From assembly GCA_036499395.1 (NCBI GenBank), contig DASYDW010000132.1, positions 62,001 through 126,000 on the forward strand: 64,000 nt of DNA. Direction: 5' to 3'. Numbering within the stretch: position 1 is the first letter of the stretch; each line of letters begins with the position of its first letter. This document shows, piece by piece, positions 1 through 10,003 of the stretch. Position numbers and translations under genes: made by a program. The stretch comes from Pirellulales bacterium (GTDB lineage: Bacteria; Planctomycetota; Planctomycetia; Pirellulales; JACPPG01). Below the pieces are notes generated by a model. The model was not told the origin of the DNA. It did not search any database and was given only the letters and a program-made list of their open reading frames with translations.

Positions 1-2
1 CC

Positions 3-1340
3 GAAATGCCGCAAGGCGTGCGGTTTCATTTGCTCGCTTACCCGCAGACCGCTAAGGCGAACGTCGCGGTGCGCGTCACGGACGTGCGACGGCAAGAGAA
101 CGACGACGGGGCTGAACTGCTCGTCTCCTTGAAGATACAACGTGAAGAAGGGGCCACGGACAAGGTCACGCTGCCAGTCCAGTTCGAGATCGAAGGTGCT
201 CGTTCCGTGGTGCCGGTCGAACTATCGAGTCCGGTGACGGAGCTGAAGGACCATCAGATTCCGCTCGAGCGCTCGCGTCAGCGTGGCCGGGGTAAGGTTT
301 CGATCCCGACGGATTCGAATCCGGCCGACGATGATTTTTATTTCGTATTCGATAAGCCGCCTCCTCGCCGGGCTGTGATTCTTTGCGAAGATGCTCGCGT
401 TGAACGACCTTTGGCGCTTGCCACCGCGATCGCTCCCGAGCCTGGCCTGGAATGCAGCGGTCAAACGATCGACTTCGGCCAACTTTCCACCGTCGATTGG
501 GACCAAACGGCGCTGTTGATCTGGCAAGCGCCGCTGCCGACAGGCCCGACCGCAACGATGCTGCAAAACTTCGTCGAGCGAGGCGGGCAAATAGTTTTCT
601 TCCCACCGGCGAATCCAGGCAGTGAGGAATTCTTCGGCATGCGTTGGCAATCGTGGGTCGTGGATAACGACCACGTGCCCATAGAAACCTGGCGCAGCGA
701 CGAGGATGTTCTGGCCCGCACTCTCAGCGGCGCCGCGTTGCCGGTCGGGCAATTAGAGGTGTCGCGCTATTGTGGTCTGACAGGCGAAGCGACCACCTTG
801 GCCACATTGCGAGGCGGCGCCCGACTCTTGGCGCGGGCCCCTACGAAACGCGGTGGCGTTTACTTCTGGGCGACGACCCCTTCGCCGGTCGACTCGTCGT
901 TGGCCACCAGCGGCGTTGTGCTCTATGCGTTCGTACAGCGCACCTTAGCGGCGGGAGCCGACGTTCTTGCCCAAGTGAGACAACTCAATGCCGGACAGCC
1001 CGACGGCGAAGACCCAACGTCGTGGACGCGCGTTGTGGACACAGATCAGGGGCTTTCGACCGAGGCCGCCTATCAGCGTGGCGTTTATCGCGATCACGAT
1101 CGGCTGCTGGCCGTAAATCGTCCATCGGCTGAGGATGATGCAAAAATCATGAGCGATGAACGTGTGGCCGAACTGTTTCACGGTCTGAACTACGCGCGCG
1201 TCGATGACGAAGCAGGGAATGTCGGCTCGTTGGTGCAGGAAATCTGGCGCGCGTTCTTGGGCACGATGCTCGTAGCGCTGGTTCTCGAAGCGGCGCTCTG
1301 CTTGCCCAAGGCGACATCAAGTGCGGGAGCCGGCCGATGA
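3..1340 (+). CDS. BatA-like membrane protein, C-terminal part (5' end outside window)
   Basis: The frame is open to the left edge, so the N-terminus is missing; 444 residues follow the first visible ATG at 6. A beta-rich stretch (about 15-95) is followed by a class I amidotransferase-like alpha/beta domain (about 120-320) and one hydrophobic helix near the C-terminus (about 415-432). In planctomycetes such proteins follow MoxR ATPase and DUF58 genes and are usually annotated BatA or vWA-type membrane proteins; that family call is inferred from the domain order and the next two genes. Its stop overlaps the next start as ATGA (1337-1340), so the two are probably translationally coupled. No catalytic triad of a working amidotransferase can be pointed to. 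Confidence 0.75.
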   Translation, partial: EMPQGVRFHLLAYPQTAKANVAVRVTDVRRQENDDGAELLVSLKIQREEGATDKVTLPVQFEIEGARSVVPVELSSPVTELKDHQIPLERSRQRGRGKVSIPTDSNPADDDFYFVFDKPPPRRAVILCEDARVERPLALATAIAPEPGLECSGQTIDFGQLSTVDWDQTALLIWQAPLPTGPTATMLQNFVERGGQIVFFPPANPGSEEFFGMRWQSWVVDNDHVPIETWRSDEDVLARTLSGAALPVGQLEVSRYCGLTGEATTLATLRGGARLLARAPTKRGGVYFWATTPSPVDSSLATSGVVLYAFVQRTLAAGADVLAQVRQLNAGQPDGEDPTSWTRVVDTDQGLSTEAAYQRGVYRDHDRLLAVNRPSAEDDAKIMSDERVAELFHGLNYARVDDEAGNVGSLVQEIWRAFLGTMLVALVLEAALCLPKATSSAGAGR

Positions 1341-3535
1341 CCGCTTCCCATTCCTTGACGTTCCTCTGGCTACCGTGGTCGGTCTTTGCCGCGATTGTCG
1401 TCGTGGCGGGCACATCGGTGCTCAGTTTCATTGCCTGGCGGCGCAGCGGTTATCGGCGCGACTACGGGTTGCTTGAGTTATTGCGGCTGGCCTTGGTGAT
1501 GCTCGTGGCGATATTGTTCAATCAACCAGAATGGGTCGAAGAGTACCGTCCTGACGAAAAGCCGACGATTGCCGTGTTTTGCGACGCCTCGACGAGCATG
1601 GACACGCGGGACGTGTCTGGTGCGGCTGCATCGCCGACATCGATCTCGACACGGCGCGAGGCGATCGCGCCGCTCGCCGACAACACGTTCTGGGATTCCC
1701 TGCGCGATCGGCTGGCCGTCGAAGTGCAGGTCATTTCACCGGCCGAGACGGCGCACGGTACGAATCTGTACGAACCGCTCATGACGTCCATCGACCGCTA
1801 TCGCAACCTGCGCGGCATCGTTCTGGCCTCGGACGGCGATTGGAACGAAGGGCAGCCTCCGGTGCAGGCAGCCACGGCCCTGCGATTGCAAGAGGTGCCG
1901 GTGTTCGTCGTGCCGGTTGGCAGTGCCGCGCGATTGCCCGATGTCGAACTCCTGACGCTCGATGCGCCGACGTTTGGCATTGCCGGCAAGTCGGTGCGAA
2001 TCCCCTTTACGATCGAAAGCACCCTGCCTCGCGAGCAGATAACGACCGTCGTGCTGAAAACCTCGGACGGCGAAGAAGTTTCCAAAGAGTTGCGCATCGC
2101 GCCGATGGGGCGCACCAGCGACTGGTTGATTTGGAAACCAAAGAACGTCGGTGATTACACGCTAGCGATCGACGTGCCCGTGCAAGAGGATGAGTTGCTG
2201 ACGGATAACAATCGTTTGGTGGCGCCGATTTCGATTCGCGAGGAAAAGCTGCGGGTGCTGCTGGTCGAATCGATTCCGCGTTGGGAATACCGTTACCTTC
2301 GTAATGCACTATCGCGCGATCCCGGCGTGGAGCTTTCTTGCCTGCTATTTCATCCCGGGCTGAACAAGGTCGGCGGTGGTAACAAGGATTACATCAAGCA
2401 GTTTCCTCAAGGCTTGGATGAGCTTTCGAAGTTTGACGTTGTTTTTCTCGGGGATGTCGGCATTGAGGAGGGGCAACTTACGAGCGAAGATTGTCGCCTG
2501 TTGAAAGGGATCGTCGAGCATCAGGCCAGCGGCCTGGTCTTTATGCCTGGCTGGCAGGGGCGGCAAAACTCGCTCGTTGATAGTGAGCTGGGAGATCTGT
2601 CTCCCGTGGTTCTCGATCCGGCCCAGCCCGGCGGCTGGGGCTCGCGCACGGCCAGCACCCTGGAACTGACCGAAACCGGTCGCCGCAGCTTGCTTACGAA
2701 GCTGGCGGACACGCAGGATGACAATACCGATGTCTGGGAGAATCTGCCCGGCTTTCAGTGGTACGCGGCCGTTAAGCGGGCCAAGGCTGGCTCGGAAGTA
2801 CTGTGCGTCCATAAAGATGCGGCCAACGAATTCGGCCGGCTCCCGCTCTTGGTGACAAGAACTTTCGGCGCAGGAAAAGTGCTTTTCATGGGAACAGACG
2901 GCGCTTGGCGCTGGAGAAAAGGTGTAGAAGACAAGTATCATTACAGGTTCTGGGGTCAGGTGGTACGCTGGATGGCGTATCAGCGGAACATGGCGAAGGG
3001 CGAGACGATGCGGATGTACTACTCACCCGAGCAGCCGCAAGTCCGGCAAACGATCGCGCTGTCGGCGAATGTCGCCGAACGCAGCGGCGAGCCACTTACG
3101 CACGGCGACGTCACGGCGCGCATCATCGCCCCGTCGGGCAAATCGGAAGTCGTGCGGTTTACGTCATCCGGAGATGAATGGGGCCAGTTTGCCGCGCGCT
3201 ACACGGCGCACGAGCCCGGCAAGCACGAAGTCACACTCGCCTGTCAGCAAACCGGCGCCACGCTCGACGCGTCGTTCTTCGTACAAGGCACACAGGTCGA
3301 GCGCATCGGCCGTGCGGCGCGTCCAGAAGTGTTGGAAGAGATCGCCCGCGTCACGCGCGGCAAAGTGATTCGTCCCGACCGCTTGGACGAGGTAGTTGCC
3401 TCGTTGGCGGCACTACCCGATCCGCCGGCCTCGGTGCGTCGCGTGCAATTATGGTGTCATCCGGCGGTGATGGGATTGTTGGTGACTCTGTTGGGAGTTT
3501 TCTGGATCGGACGAAAAGCCGTTGGGTTGGTGTAA
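1337..3535 (+). CDS. vWA / amidotransferase-like membrane protein
   Basis: 732 residues. Two hydrophobic helices at the N-terminus (about 10-30 and 45-65) are followed by a von Willebrand A-type domain starting with the MIDAS-like motif DASTSMD (about 84-90). A second alpha/beta domain, beginning near VLLVESIPRWEYRYL (about 315), is of the amidotransferase-like type seen in planctomycete vWA proteins. A C-terminal helix lies at about 708-725. The likely topology is membrane-anchored with the sensor-like domains outside the cytoplasm. The ATG overlaps the previous stop (ATGA). In this family the gene sits with MoxR/DUF58/BatA genes and may take part in envelope assembly or stress response, but the exact role is unknown. 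Confidence 0.8.
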   Translation: MTASHSLTFLWLPWSVFAAIVVVAGTSVLSFIAWRRSGYRRDYGLLELLRLALVMLVAILFNQPEWVEEYRPDEKPTIAVFCDASTSMDTRDVSGAAASPTSISTRREAIAPLADNTFWDSLRDRLAVEVQVISPAETAHGTNLYEPLMTSIDRYRNLRGIVLASDGDWNEGQPPVQAATALRLQEVPVFVVPVGSAARLPDVELLTLDAPTFGIAGKSVRIPFTIESTLPREQITTVVLKTSDGEEVSKELRIAPMGRTSDWLIWKPKNVGDYTLAIDVPVQEDELLTDNNRLVAPISIREEKLRVLLVESIPRWEYRYLRNALSRDPGVELSCLLFHPGLNKVGGGNKDYIKQFPQGLDELSKFDVVFLGDVGIEEGQLTSEDCRLLKGIVEHQASGLVFMPGWQGRQNSLVDSELGDLSPVVLDPAQPGGWGSRTASTLELTETGRRSLLTKLADTQDDNTDVWENLPGFQWYAAVKRAKAGSEVLCVHKDAANEFGRLPLLVTRTFGAGKVLFMGTDGAWRWRKGVEDKYHYRFWGQVVRWMAYQRNMAKGETMRMYYSPEQPQVRQTIALSANVAERSGEPLTHGDVTARIIAPSGKSEVVRFTSSGDEWGQFAARYTAHEPGKHEVTLACQQTGATLDASFFVQGTQVERIGRAARPEVLEEIARVTRGKVIRPDRLDEVVASLAALPDPPASVRRVQLWCHPAVMGLLVTLLGVFWIGRKAVGLV

Positions 3536-3616
3536 GAACAATTGCCCGGCGGTCAGAGCAATTTACACAATAAGTAATTTTGGGCAGAACGGACTCTTAC
3601 GGAAGGCACGGCCGAT

Positions 3617-6600
3617 ATGAGCATGCTCCAGGCAGGTAACAGGCTCGAATTGCCAGGCTCGTTGGAAACGCAGCTTTACGATTACCGACGGCGCGTGTGG
3701 GTCGTTAAATCGATCGAGGCCCTGGGCGGCGCCATCTTCGGCATCCTTATCTCGTACCTGACGCTGTTTGTGCTGGATCGCCTTATCGACACGCCGGGCT
3801 GGGCCCGCGTGGTGACATTTTGCGTCGCCATTGCCGCCTGCGGTGTGGTGCCGGTTTATTTCCATCGCTGGATTTGGCGGCAGCGGCAGTTGCAACAATT
3901 GGCAAGGCTGTTGAGCCGGCGCTATCCGAGCATGGGCGACCAGATGTTGGGCGTCATCGAGCTGGTGCGCAACGATTTCGAGCAACATCGTTCGCGTGCC
4001 TTGTGCGAAGCGGCGATTCAGCAGGTCGCACAAGAAGCCGCCAAGCGAGATTTCAACGATGCGGTACCCCATCCGCGCCATCGGGCCTGGGCTTTTGCCG
4101 CCGCGGCGCCGCTGGGCATGGCCGTCATCCTGTTCGTCTTGTTCCCGTCGGCCGCGATGAATGCCTGGGCCCGATTTGTCGCACCCTGGCGTCCTGTGCC
4201 ACGCTATACGTTCACGGCGCTCGAAGAATTGCCGGCGACGCTGATTGTCCCTCATGGCGAGCCGGTGACGATCCCCGTTCGCTTGCGAGAAGATTCGCGC
4301 CGGGATCCTGACCGCGGTACCGTGCAACTCGGAAATCAACCGGCGGTGGAAGCCGAGCTACGTGACGGCGTATACGAATTTGAGCTGCCGTCCCAGATCG
4401 CGGCGGACACACTGCAGGTGCGCATCGGTGACGCCCGGCAAACCGTCGAGCTGGTGCCGATGCTGCGGCCGGAACTTTCAGCCGTGACGGGCGAGATCAG
4501 ACTGCCGGTATACCTCGGCCGGCCTGAAGTTCAGAACAAAGACGTCCGCGGTGGCGCGATTACGCTGGTGCGCGGCAGCACGGCGACCTTCGCCATTACG
4601 GCCAATCGCGACCTGAAAAGCGCGACAGTTGACGAGCAGCCCGCCGCTCCATCGGGCCCATCACTGACGACAGCGCCCGTCAACATCGACGAGACGCGCA
4701 CGCTCTCCTTCCAATGGCAAGACGAGTTCGGCCTTGCGGGGCGCGAGCCCTTTAACATTGCCATCACGGCACGAGATGACGATCCGCCGTCGTTGGCTTG
4801 CGATGATTTGCCGCGCCAGAAAGTGGTGCTGGCTTCGGAAGCACTGGCTTTCAAAGTCCGCACGATCGACGACTTTGGCATCAAGCTCGTCGGCATCGAG
4901 TGGGAAGGAATGGATCAGAACGCCGCGGCCCACGTGGCGAAAGGAGAGCGGACGCTGGCCGCGGGCGGCAACGACAAGGAATTTCTCGACGTCGCCGGTA
5001 CGTTTTGCGCCGATTCTCTGGAGATCGAACCACAACCTCTCGCGGTGCGCTTATTTGCCGAGGACTATCTGCCGAATCGAGAGCGAGTGTACTCTCCGAC
5101 TTTTGTCTTGTACGTGCTGTCGGCCGAGCAGCATTACGTCTGGCTTACCGAGCAGTTGAGCAAGTGGCATCGCCAATCGCTGGAGGTGCGGGATCGCGAA
5201 TTGCAATTGCACCACACGAACGAGCAATTGCGAGCGCTGCCGCCCGAGGAGCTCGACACGCTTGAGACGCGCCGCCAAATCGAGAATCAGGCCGCCGCCG
5301 AGCGTGCCAACGGCCGGCGATTGACGGGTCTGGTCGGCAGCGGTGAGGACCTGGTGCGGCAAGCCATGCGGAATCCCGAGTTCGGCGTGGGCCACTTAGA
5401 AAAGTGGGGTGAGATGCTGCAAATCCTCAAGGACATTTCGGCCAACCGCATGCCGAACGTCGCGGATCTATTGAAGCAGTCTGCGCAGGCGCAGGGCACA
5501 TTGGCCAAGGCCGCCACACAGTCGCCGCCGACGGCCGGAAACGTTCACCTTACGCCGCAAGGCAAACCAGCTGCCGCTCCCGAGCCGCAAAAGCCGCAGC
5601 CCATGGTTCCGAAGGTCGTAGACGCGGAGTCGTCGCAGCAGCCGGCGTCCAAGGAAGACGACGCCAACGAGCCCGGCAAGAAGGCGTCGCGCCCCAGCTT
5701 GAAATTGCCAGTCACGACGATTGCCAGCACACCTCCCAAGAAAGACAAAGAAGAGGGGGAAAAGAAAACTCCCGAGGAAGAGAAGCTCGACGAAGCCGTG
5801 GTCGTGCAGAAGGACTTGTTGGCCGAGTTCGAGAAGATCGCCGAAGAATTGAACAAGGTGCTGGCGAACCTGGAAGGGAGCACACTCGTCAAGCGACTGA
5901 AGGCCGCCTCGCGCGAGCAGTACGTTGTTGCAGGAAAAATCGGCGATCAACTCGGCGATACCTTCGGAATGCGCGGCCGCGCGGTCGACGGTCCTGCTAA
6001 GACCCTGCACGAGTTGTCCGATGTCGAAGCGGCCAGCAGCCAGAACGTGTCAACGATCATGGACGACATGCAAGCGTATTTCGAGCGTCGCCGGTTCCAA
6101 CGCTTCAAGACCGTGCTCGATGAAATGCGCGAGCAGGACGCGGTCGGTAGCTTGCGCCAATTGGGAGAGGACGTCCGGCTCGAAACCGGCATGTCGATGG
6201 CCCAATGTGAATTCTGGTCGGACACGCTGGATCGGTGGGCGGATAATCTTGTCGATCCGGCCTGCGCCGGCCAATGTCCGGGTTGCAAGTCCAAAGGTTG
6301 CCTGCCACCGTCGTTGATCCTGGAAGCGATGAAGATCCTCGAAGCTGAGGTGAATTTGCGCGAAGAGACGCGCGTCGCCGAGCAGGCCAAGCCCGCGATC
6401 GCAGCCGAGGAATTTGCGACGCGCGCCAGCAAGCTCTCGGTCACGCAGGAAAAGCTCGCCGAGCGCGTCAGGGTACTGAACGAGCAGATCAAGGAACTGC
6501 CCAATGCCAAGGAAGATTTTGCCTTCGAGATCGCCTTGTTGGGCCGGGTGAAACAAGTGATGGACGAAGCGTCCGGTATTCTGAATCAGCCCGAGACGGG

Positions 6601-6892
6601 GAATCCTGCAATCGCGGCCGAGACCGAGGCAATCGAACTCTTGCTTCGTTCGAAACGCATCAATCCGCGTGGCGGTGGCGGTGGTGGATCATCGCCCGGC
6701 GGCGGCGGTCAGGGGACGACTAACGATTCGGCCCTGGCGCTGGTCGGCAACGGAATGAACGACAAGGAGGTCCGTGAAGATCGCGGCGTCTCGCAGGCGA
6801 CGGGCGAATCGGGAAATTCGCTGCCGGAAGAATTCCGCGCAGGCCTCGATGAATACTTCAATCGCCTGGAACGCGAGTCAGGCTCGGAGTGA
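3617..6892 (+). CDS. DUF4175-like large coiled-coil membrane protein
   Basis: 1091 residues. Three hydrophobic helices near the N-terminus (about 33-55, 60-80 and 155-178) precede a beta-rich periplasmic-type region (about 190-490). A long, highly charged alpha-helical and coiled-coil part follows to about 1000, interrupted by a proline/alanine/lysine-rich linker (about 640-720). A Gly-rich stretch (about 1017-1030) comes near the end. A cysteine cluster, PACAGQCPGCKSKGC, lies at about 880-894. Architecture and position after BatA/vWA-type genes match planctomycete proteins annotated as DUF4175 family; function unknown. The 81-bp gap to the previous gene holds no obvious terminator, so it is probably in the same operon. 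Confidence 0.75.
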   Translation: MSMLQAGNRLELPGSLETQLYDYRRRVWVVKSIEALGGAIFGILISYLTLFVLDRLIDTPGWARVVTFCVAIAACGVVPVYFHRWIWRQRQLQQLARLLSRRYPSMGDQMLGVIELVRNDFEQHRSRALCEAAIQQVAQEAAKRDFNDAVPHPRHRAWAFAAAAPLGMAVILFVLFPSAAMNAWARFVAPWRPVPRYTFTALEELPATLIVPHGEPVTIPVRLREDSRRDPDRGTVQLGNQPAVEAELRDGVYEFELPSQIAADTLQVRIGDARQTVELVPMLRPELSAVTGEIRLPVYLGRPEVQNKDVRGGAITLVRGSTATFAITANRDLKSATVDEQPAAPSGPSLTTAPVNIDETRTLSFQWQDEFGLAGREPFNIAITARDDDPPSLACDDLPRQKVVLASEALAFKVRTIDDFGIKLVGIEWEGMDQNAAAHVAKGERTLAAGGNDKEFLDVAGTFCADSLEIEPQPLAVRLFAEDYLPNRERVYSPTFVLYVLSAEQHYVWLTEQLSKWHRQSLEVRDRELQLHHTNEQLRALPPEELDTLETRRQIENQAAAERANGRRLTGLVGSGEDLVRQAMRNPEFGVGHLEKWGEMLQILKDISANRMPNVADLLKQSAQAQGTLAKAATQSPPTAGNVHLTPQGKPAAAPEPQKPQPMVPKVVDAESSQQPASKEDDANEPGKKASRPSLKLPVTTIASTPPKKDKEEGEKKTPEEEKLDEAVVVQKDLLAEFEKIAEELNKVLANLEGSTLVKRLKAASREQYVVAGKIGDQLGDTFGMRGRAVDGPAKTLHELSDVEAASSQNVSTIMDDMQAYFERRRFQRFKTVLDEMREQDAVGSLRQLGEDVRLETGMSMAQCEFWSDTLDRWADNLVDPACAGQCPGCKSKGCLPPSLILEAMKILEAEVNLREETRVAEQAKPAIAAEEFATRASKLSVTQEKLAERVRVLNEQIKELPNAKEDFAFEIALLGRVKQVMDEASGILNQPETGNPAIAAETEAIELLLRSKRINPRGGGGGGSSPGGGGQGTTNDSALALVGNGMNDKEVREDRGVSQATGESGNSLPEEFRAGLDEYFNRLERESGSE

Positions 6893-6899
6893 CCTGGCC

Positions 6900-7886
6900 A
6901 TGGCAATGCATAAGTTGCGAGTGACGACGGGGAATGCAATTCATCGTTCCGCAGGCGCCAGCCGCACGCTTGCGACACTGGCGATATTGGTTTTGTCGCT
7001 GACGTCCATCCTGGCTCTAGATCGCACGGCTTGCGCCGATGAACCAAACGCGCAGCCGGTCGAGATGGAAAACTTTCTTATGCCGGTCGACGTCGCCGAA
7101 TTGCAAGTCGTCGACGATCAGGAAGGAGCTCAGCTAGTCATCCAAGGCAACCCTGTGATCGCCTTTGCCGTCCAGGCTCCCAACAATCTGCTGGAACAGT
7201 TCACCGAGCAGTGGCGACCGACGTTAAACGCGGAATTGAGTTTCGCACGCCTCATCTGCGGCGATATTCCGATGGAGCAGCGCAAACAAATCAAAGCCGC
7301 AGGCGATCTGGCACTGTCTAACGTTGCGAAGGCGCTAGTTGAACAGCAACAGCAGGCGCAGCAACAAATGCAGCAGCAGCCTAATTTCTTGGTGCAATGG
7401 CTCGGCATGAAGTTACAGCCGCGTCCTATCGTGCCCACGACGCGGATCCGTCAGTCGTTAGCGAAGGCGATCAAGGAAACGGTTGAACCGACGATCTCCG
7501 ATCGTTACGCGGTCGAGCAGGCTGCGCGACTCGCCCGGCAAAAGCGCGCCGCGCTTCTCGTCGTCATGGCGAGGCTCGATCAGTTTCTCTATCTCACGGT
7601 CGATCAGCGGCGCGAGATTTCGGCGTCGATTTCGACTGCGTGGCGGCCTGAATGGGAGAGTTGGCTACACGGCAGCAGCTATCAAAGTAACTATGTTCCG
7701 CAGTTTGCCGATCAACACGTAGCCTGTTTGAACGACGACCAGAAGTCGGTCTGGGCATCGTTGCAGAAAGTCGACTTCGGAATTGCAAACTTCGGCCAGC
7801 AGGCGCAACTCGATGTCGAATGGTGGGGGGGCCCAAAGCCGATGGGCCCGACGTTCTGGAATATGTTGCGGAAGGCCTTCGAATAA
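6900..7886 (+). CDS. secreted protein, family A, first copy
   Basis: 328 residues from ATG 6900, which starts 7 bp after the previous stop; this start gives a clear signal peptide (hydrophobic stretch about 22-42, likely cleavage after CADE-like residues). The frame stays open upstream to 6774, but that part lies inside the previous gene. No known domain recognised. A Gln-rich run (QQQQAQQQMQQQ, about 144-157) lies between two helical parts. The motif ICGDI followed by QRKQIKAA is shared with the gene at 8947-9927, which has ICGDI and RQRIKAAAELAL in the same place, so the two are paralogues. It alternates with family B genes, suggesting the proteins act together in the periplasm or envelope. 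Confidence 0.8.
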   Translation: MAMHKLRVTTGNAIHRSAGASRTLATLAILVLSLTSILALDRTACADEPNAQPVEMENFLMPVDVAELQVVDDQEGAQLVIQGNPVIAFAVQAPNNLLEQFTEQWRPTLNAELSFARLICGDIPMEQRKQIKAAGDLALSNVAKALVEQQQQAQQQMQQQPNFLVQWLGMKLQPRPIVPTTRIRQSLAKAIKETVEPTISDRYAVEQAARLARQKRAALLVVMARLDQFLYLTVDQRREISASISTAWRPEWESWLHGSSYQSNYVPQFADQHVACLNDDQKSVWASLQKVDFGIANFGQQAQLDVEWWGGPKPMGPTFWNMLRKAFE

Positions 7887-7914
7887 ACGACACATCAGGT
7901 GCTTGTCTGTGACG

Positions 7915-8916
7915 ATGCCGATGCTCAGTCGACGATTCGTAGCAGTCCTCGTGCTGGCCTCGTTAGGTCTGCCGAACATCACTGCGCGCGCCGCGCCGGA
8001 CGATGAAGTCGTTCTGGATCTAGAGTCCGAAGGTGACGACCAATTCATGGTTCAGGACTGGAACCTCGAACAATTTATCTTTCCCGGGTGTCAGAATATC
8101 GCCGCCGCCTACGAGCAAGCCACGGTTCGGGCAGGGTTACATCTCGACGCGGTGGATCGGGTTTGCTCGCTTTCCGACGATCAACGGCAAAAGCTGGAGC
8201 TGGCCGCGCGTGGCGACCTCAGGCGGCTGTTCGACGCGGTAGAAGAACTCTGTACCCGATTCAAAAAGATCAAGGATGACCAGAATGCGTTTGGCACATT
8301 CTGGCCCGAGATTCAGGCGATGCAGACCAAGGCGGGGCACGGCCTGGGAGGAGAGAATTCGCTCCTCGGCAAAATGGTTCGAGCGACCCTCACCCCTGAT
8401 CAGCTAACGGCGTACGAGACCGCACAGAAGGAGCGCGCTCGTCGGTATTACGAAGCCATGATCGAGGCTGCGCTGGTTGATCTGGAGAATGTGGTGCCGC
8501 TGACGGACGAACAGCACAAGGCGATCGCACAGCGACTGCTCGACGATACACTGCCACCACTGGTCAGCAGCGACAACAACGGTACTTACGTTCTCTATCG
8601 GTTCTCGACTTCGCCGGTTACGCCGCTCAAGACATTGCTTAACGCACGGCAATACGAGGCGTTGGCGAACCACTTGAGCAATTTCCGTGGCACGAAGATG
8701 TTGTTGATTCAGCAAGGGATGATTTCGCCCCTTGAGGCTGATGCCCCAAAAAAGAAGAAAGGCCGGCAGACCAACGCGCCAGCAGTCTCGACCCCGGTGA
8801 CCAACATCGTGCCGGCCGCAGTTGCCGCGCCCTACGAAGTTGCACCGCCTGCCGAGCTGACGCCACCTGCCAAAGATGCCGCGCCGGCCGAAGTAGCGAC
8901 GCCATTGACACCTTGA
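7915..8916 (+). CDS. secreted protein, family B, first copy
   Basis: 333 residues from ATG 7915, chosen because it is directly followed by a signal peptide (MPMLSRRFVAVLVLASL, cleavage probably after ARAA). Mainly alpha-helical. Motifs shared with the gene at 10004-10918: PG-x(4)-IAAA, VDR-x-C, LLGK/LVGK followed by LT/LN-x-x-Q, LENVVP/LEDVVP, and TLPP/TPPP. These two are therefore paralogues. The end (about 275-333) is Lys-rich then Pro/Ala-rich and may be an unstructured tail. There is a 28-bp gap to the family A gene before it. No known domain recognised; function unknown. Confidence 0.8.
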   Translation: MPMLSRRFVAVLVLASLGLPNITARAAPDDEVVLDLESEGDDQFMVQDWNLEQFIFPGCQNIAAAYEQATVRAGLHLDAVDRVCSLSDDQRQKLELAARGDLRRLFDAVEELCTRFKKIKDDQNAFGTFWPEIQAMQTKAGHGLGGENSLLGKMVRATLTPDQLTAYETAQKERARRYYEAMIEAALVDLENVVPLTDEQHKAIAQRLLDDTLPPLVSSDNNGTYVLYRFSTSPVTPLKTLLNARQYEALANHLSNFRGTKMLLIQQGMISPLEADAPKKKKGRQTNAPAVSTPVTNIVPAAVAAPYEVAPPAELTPPAKDAAPAEVATPLTP

Positions 8917-8946
8917 ACATTGACCAGCAACGTTGCCATTTGCGCC

Positions 8947-9927
8947 ATGGTACTTTACTCGCACAAACCAAGCTTCTGCGTGGGTGTCAGTCACGCTGGC
9001 TGTCGGCGCTGCCACACATTTTATTTCTCCGTTCTGCTCATCGCATGGTTCTTGTCGGATTGCGAACTTTTCGCTGTCGAACCGCCAGCCAGGCCTGCCG
9101 ATGCCGTGGCCGTGCCAGCGCGACAAACCGGGCTCATTGGTTGGCAACCGGCTGTTAAAGCGGTTGCCGCCCCGGTATTCCCGGTCAATGCAGACATGAA
9201 CCTTCAAGCGGGTGAGCCGATTGGCAACTTGCAACTGCCGCTGAACGACCCGGTCGCGCAGCAAATTGCCCGAGAACTGCAACCGGTGTTGATTGGCGAG
9301 TTGGCATTCGTACGGCAGATTTGCGGAGACATATCGGCGCGTGATCGCCAGCGAATCAAAGCGGCTGCCGAATTGGCTTTGCAGGATGCCGCCATGCGCG
9401 GATCTGAATCGCGCAAACAGCAAGATCAGCAGCGGAGAAACCGGCAACGCATCATGACAGTTGTTGCACCAATCTCGGTGCTGCGAGAGGGGCTGGCTCG
9501 GACTGTGCAAGAGAATCTGGCTGTCGAAGTCAGCGACCGCTACGTCGCCGAGGCCGCGCGCCGGATCGCGAATCGGAAGCGAGTCGCGAGCGGCGTCATC
9601 GTGTCGCGCCTGGAAGACATTCTCTATCTCACCGCGGCGCAACGGGCCGAGATCCGTGATTCGCTCAACGACTATTGGGTGACCGATTGGGAGAAATGGC
9701 TGCATTTCTCCTATCCGTCACCTTATGTTCCTGCCATCCCTGAAGGGCATCTCGTGACGCTCACCTTCGACCAACGCTCGGTTTGGAATAGCCTGCAGAA
9801 GGTTGATCTCGGGGCGTTGTCGCATTCTTCAATGCGTCTGCAACGTGATCCGTGGTGGGAGGAGCGAGCGAAAACTAACCCGACCAGCGAGACCGTATTT
9901 CGCATATTACGCGACCGGCTCGAGTAG
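8947..9927 (+). CDS. secreted protein, family A, second copy
   Basis: 326 residues from ATG 8947; a TTG at 8920, 3 bp after the previous stop, would add 9 residues. A hydrophobic segment (about 24-42) probably acts as signal peptide or anchor. Paralogue of the 6900-7886 protein: both carry a conserved Cys in ICGDI, the following QR-x-x-IKAA helix, SDRY, and a closing WW-rich segment near the C-terminus. Here the Gln run is reduced to KQQDQQRRNRQR. Its order relative to the B gene that follows is the same as in the first pair, so the pair was duplicated as a unit. Function unknown. Confidence 0.75.
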   Translation: MVLYSHKPSFCVGVSHAGCRRCHTFYFSVLLIAWFLSDCELFAVEPPARPADAVAVPARQTGLIGWQPAVKAVAAPVFPVNADMNLQAGEPIGNLQLPLNDPVAQQIARELQPVLIGELAFVRQICGDISARDRQRIKAAAELALQDAAMRGSESRKQQDQQRRNRQRIMTVVAPISVLREGLARTVQENLAVEVSDRYVAEAARRIANRKRVASGVIVSRLEDILYLTAAQRAEIRDSLNDYWVTDWEKWLHFSYPSPYVPAIPEGHLVTLTFDQRSVWNSLQKVDLGALSHSSMRLQRDPWWEERAKTNPTSETVFRILRDRLE

Positions 9928-10003
9928 AATCGTAGTAATGGCATACCCAGATGGGTGAATCTCAACTGAACTCAATCGGATAGAACGAATCCGCAAACGA
10001 ACG

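Noticed and set aside
5468..6010. Long antisense frames in the DUF4175-like gene and elsewhere in the GC-rich part
   Set aside because: Leu/Arg/Gly-rich shadows of the coding frame due to high GC at third positions.
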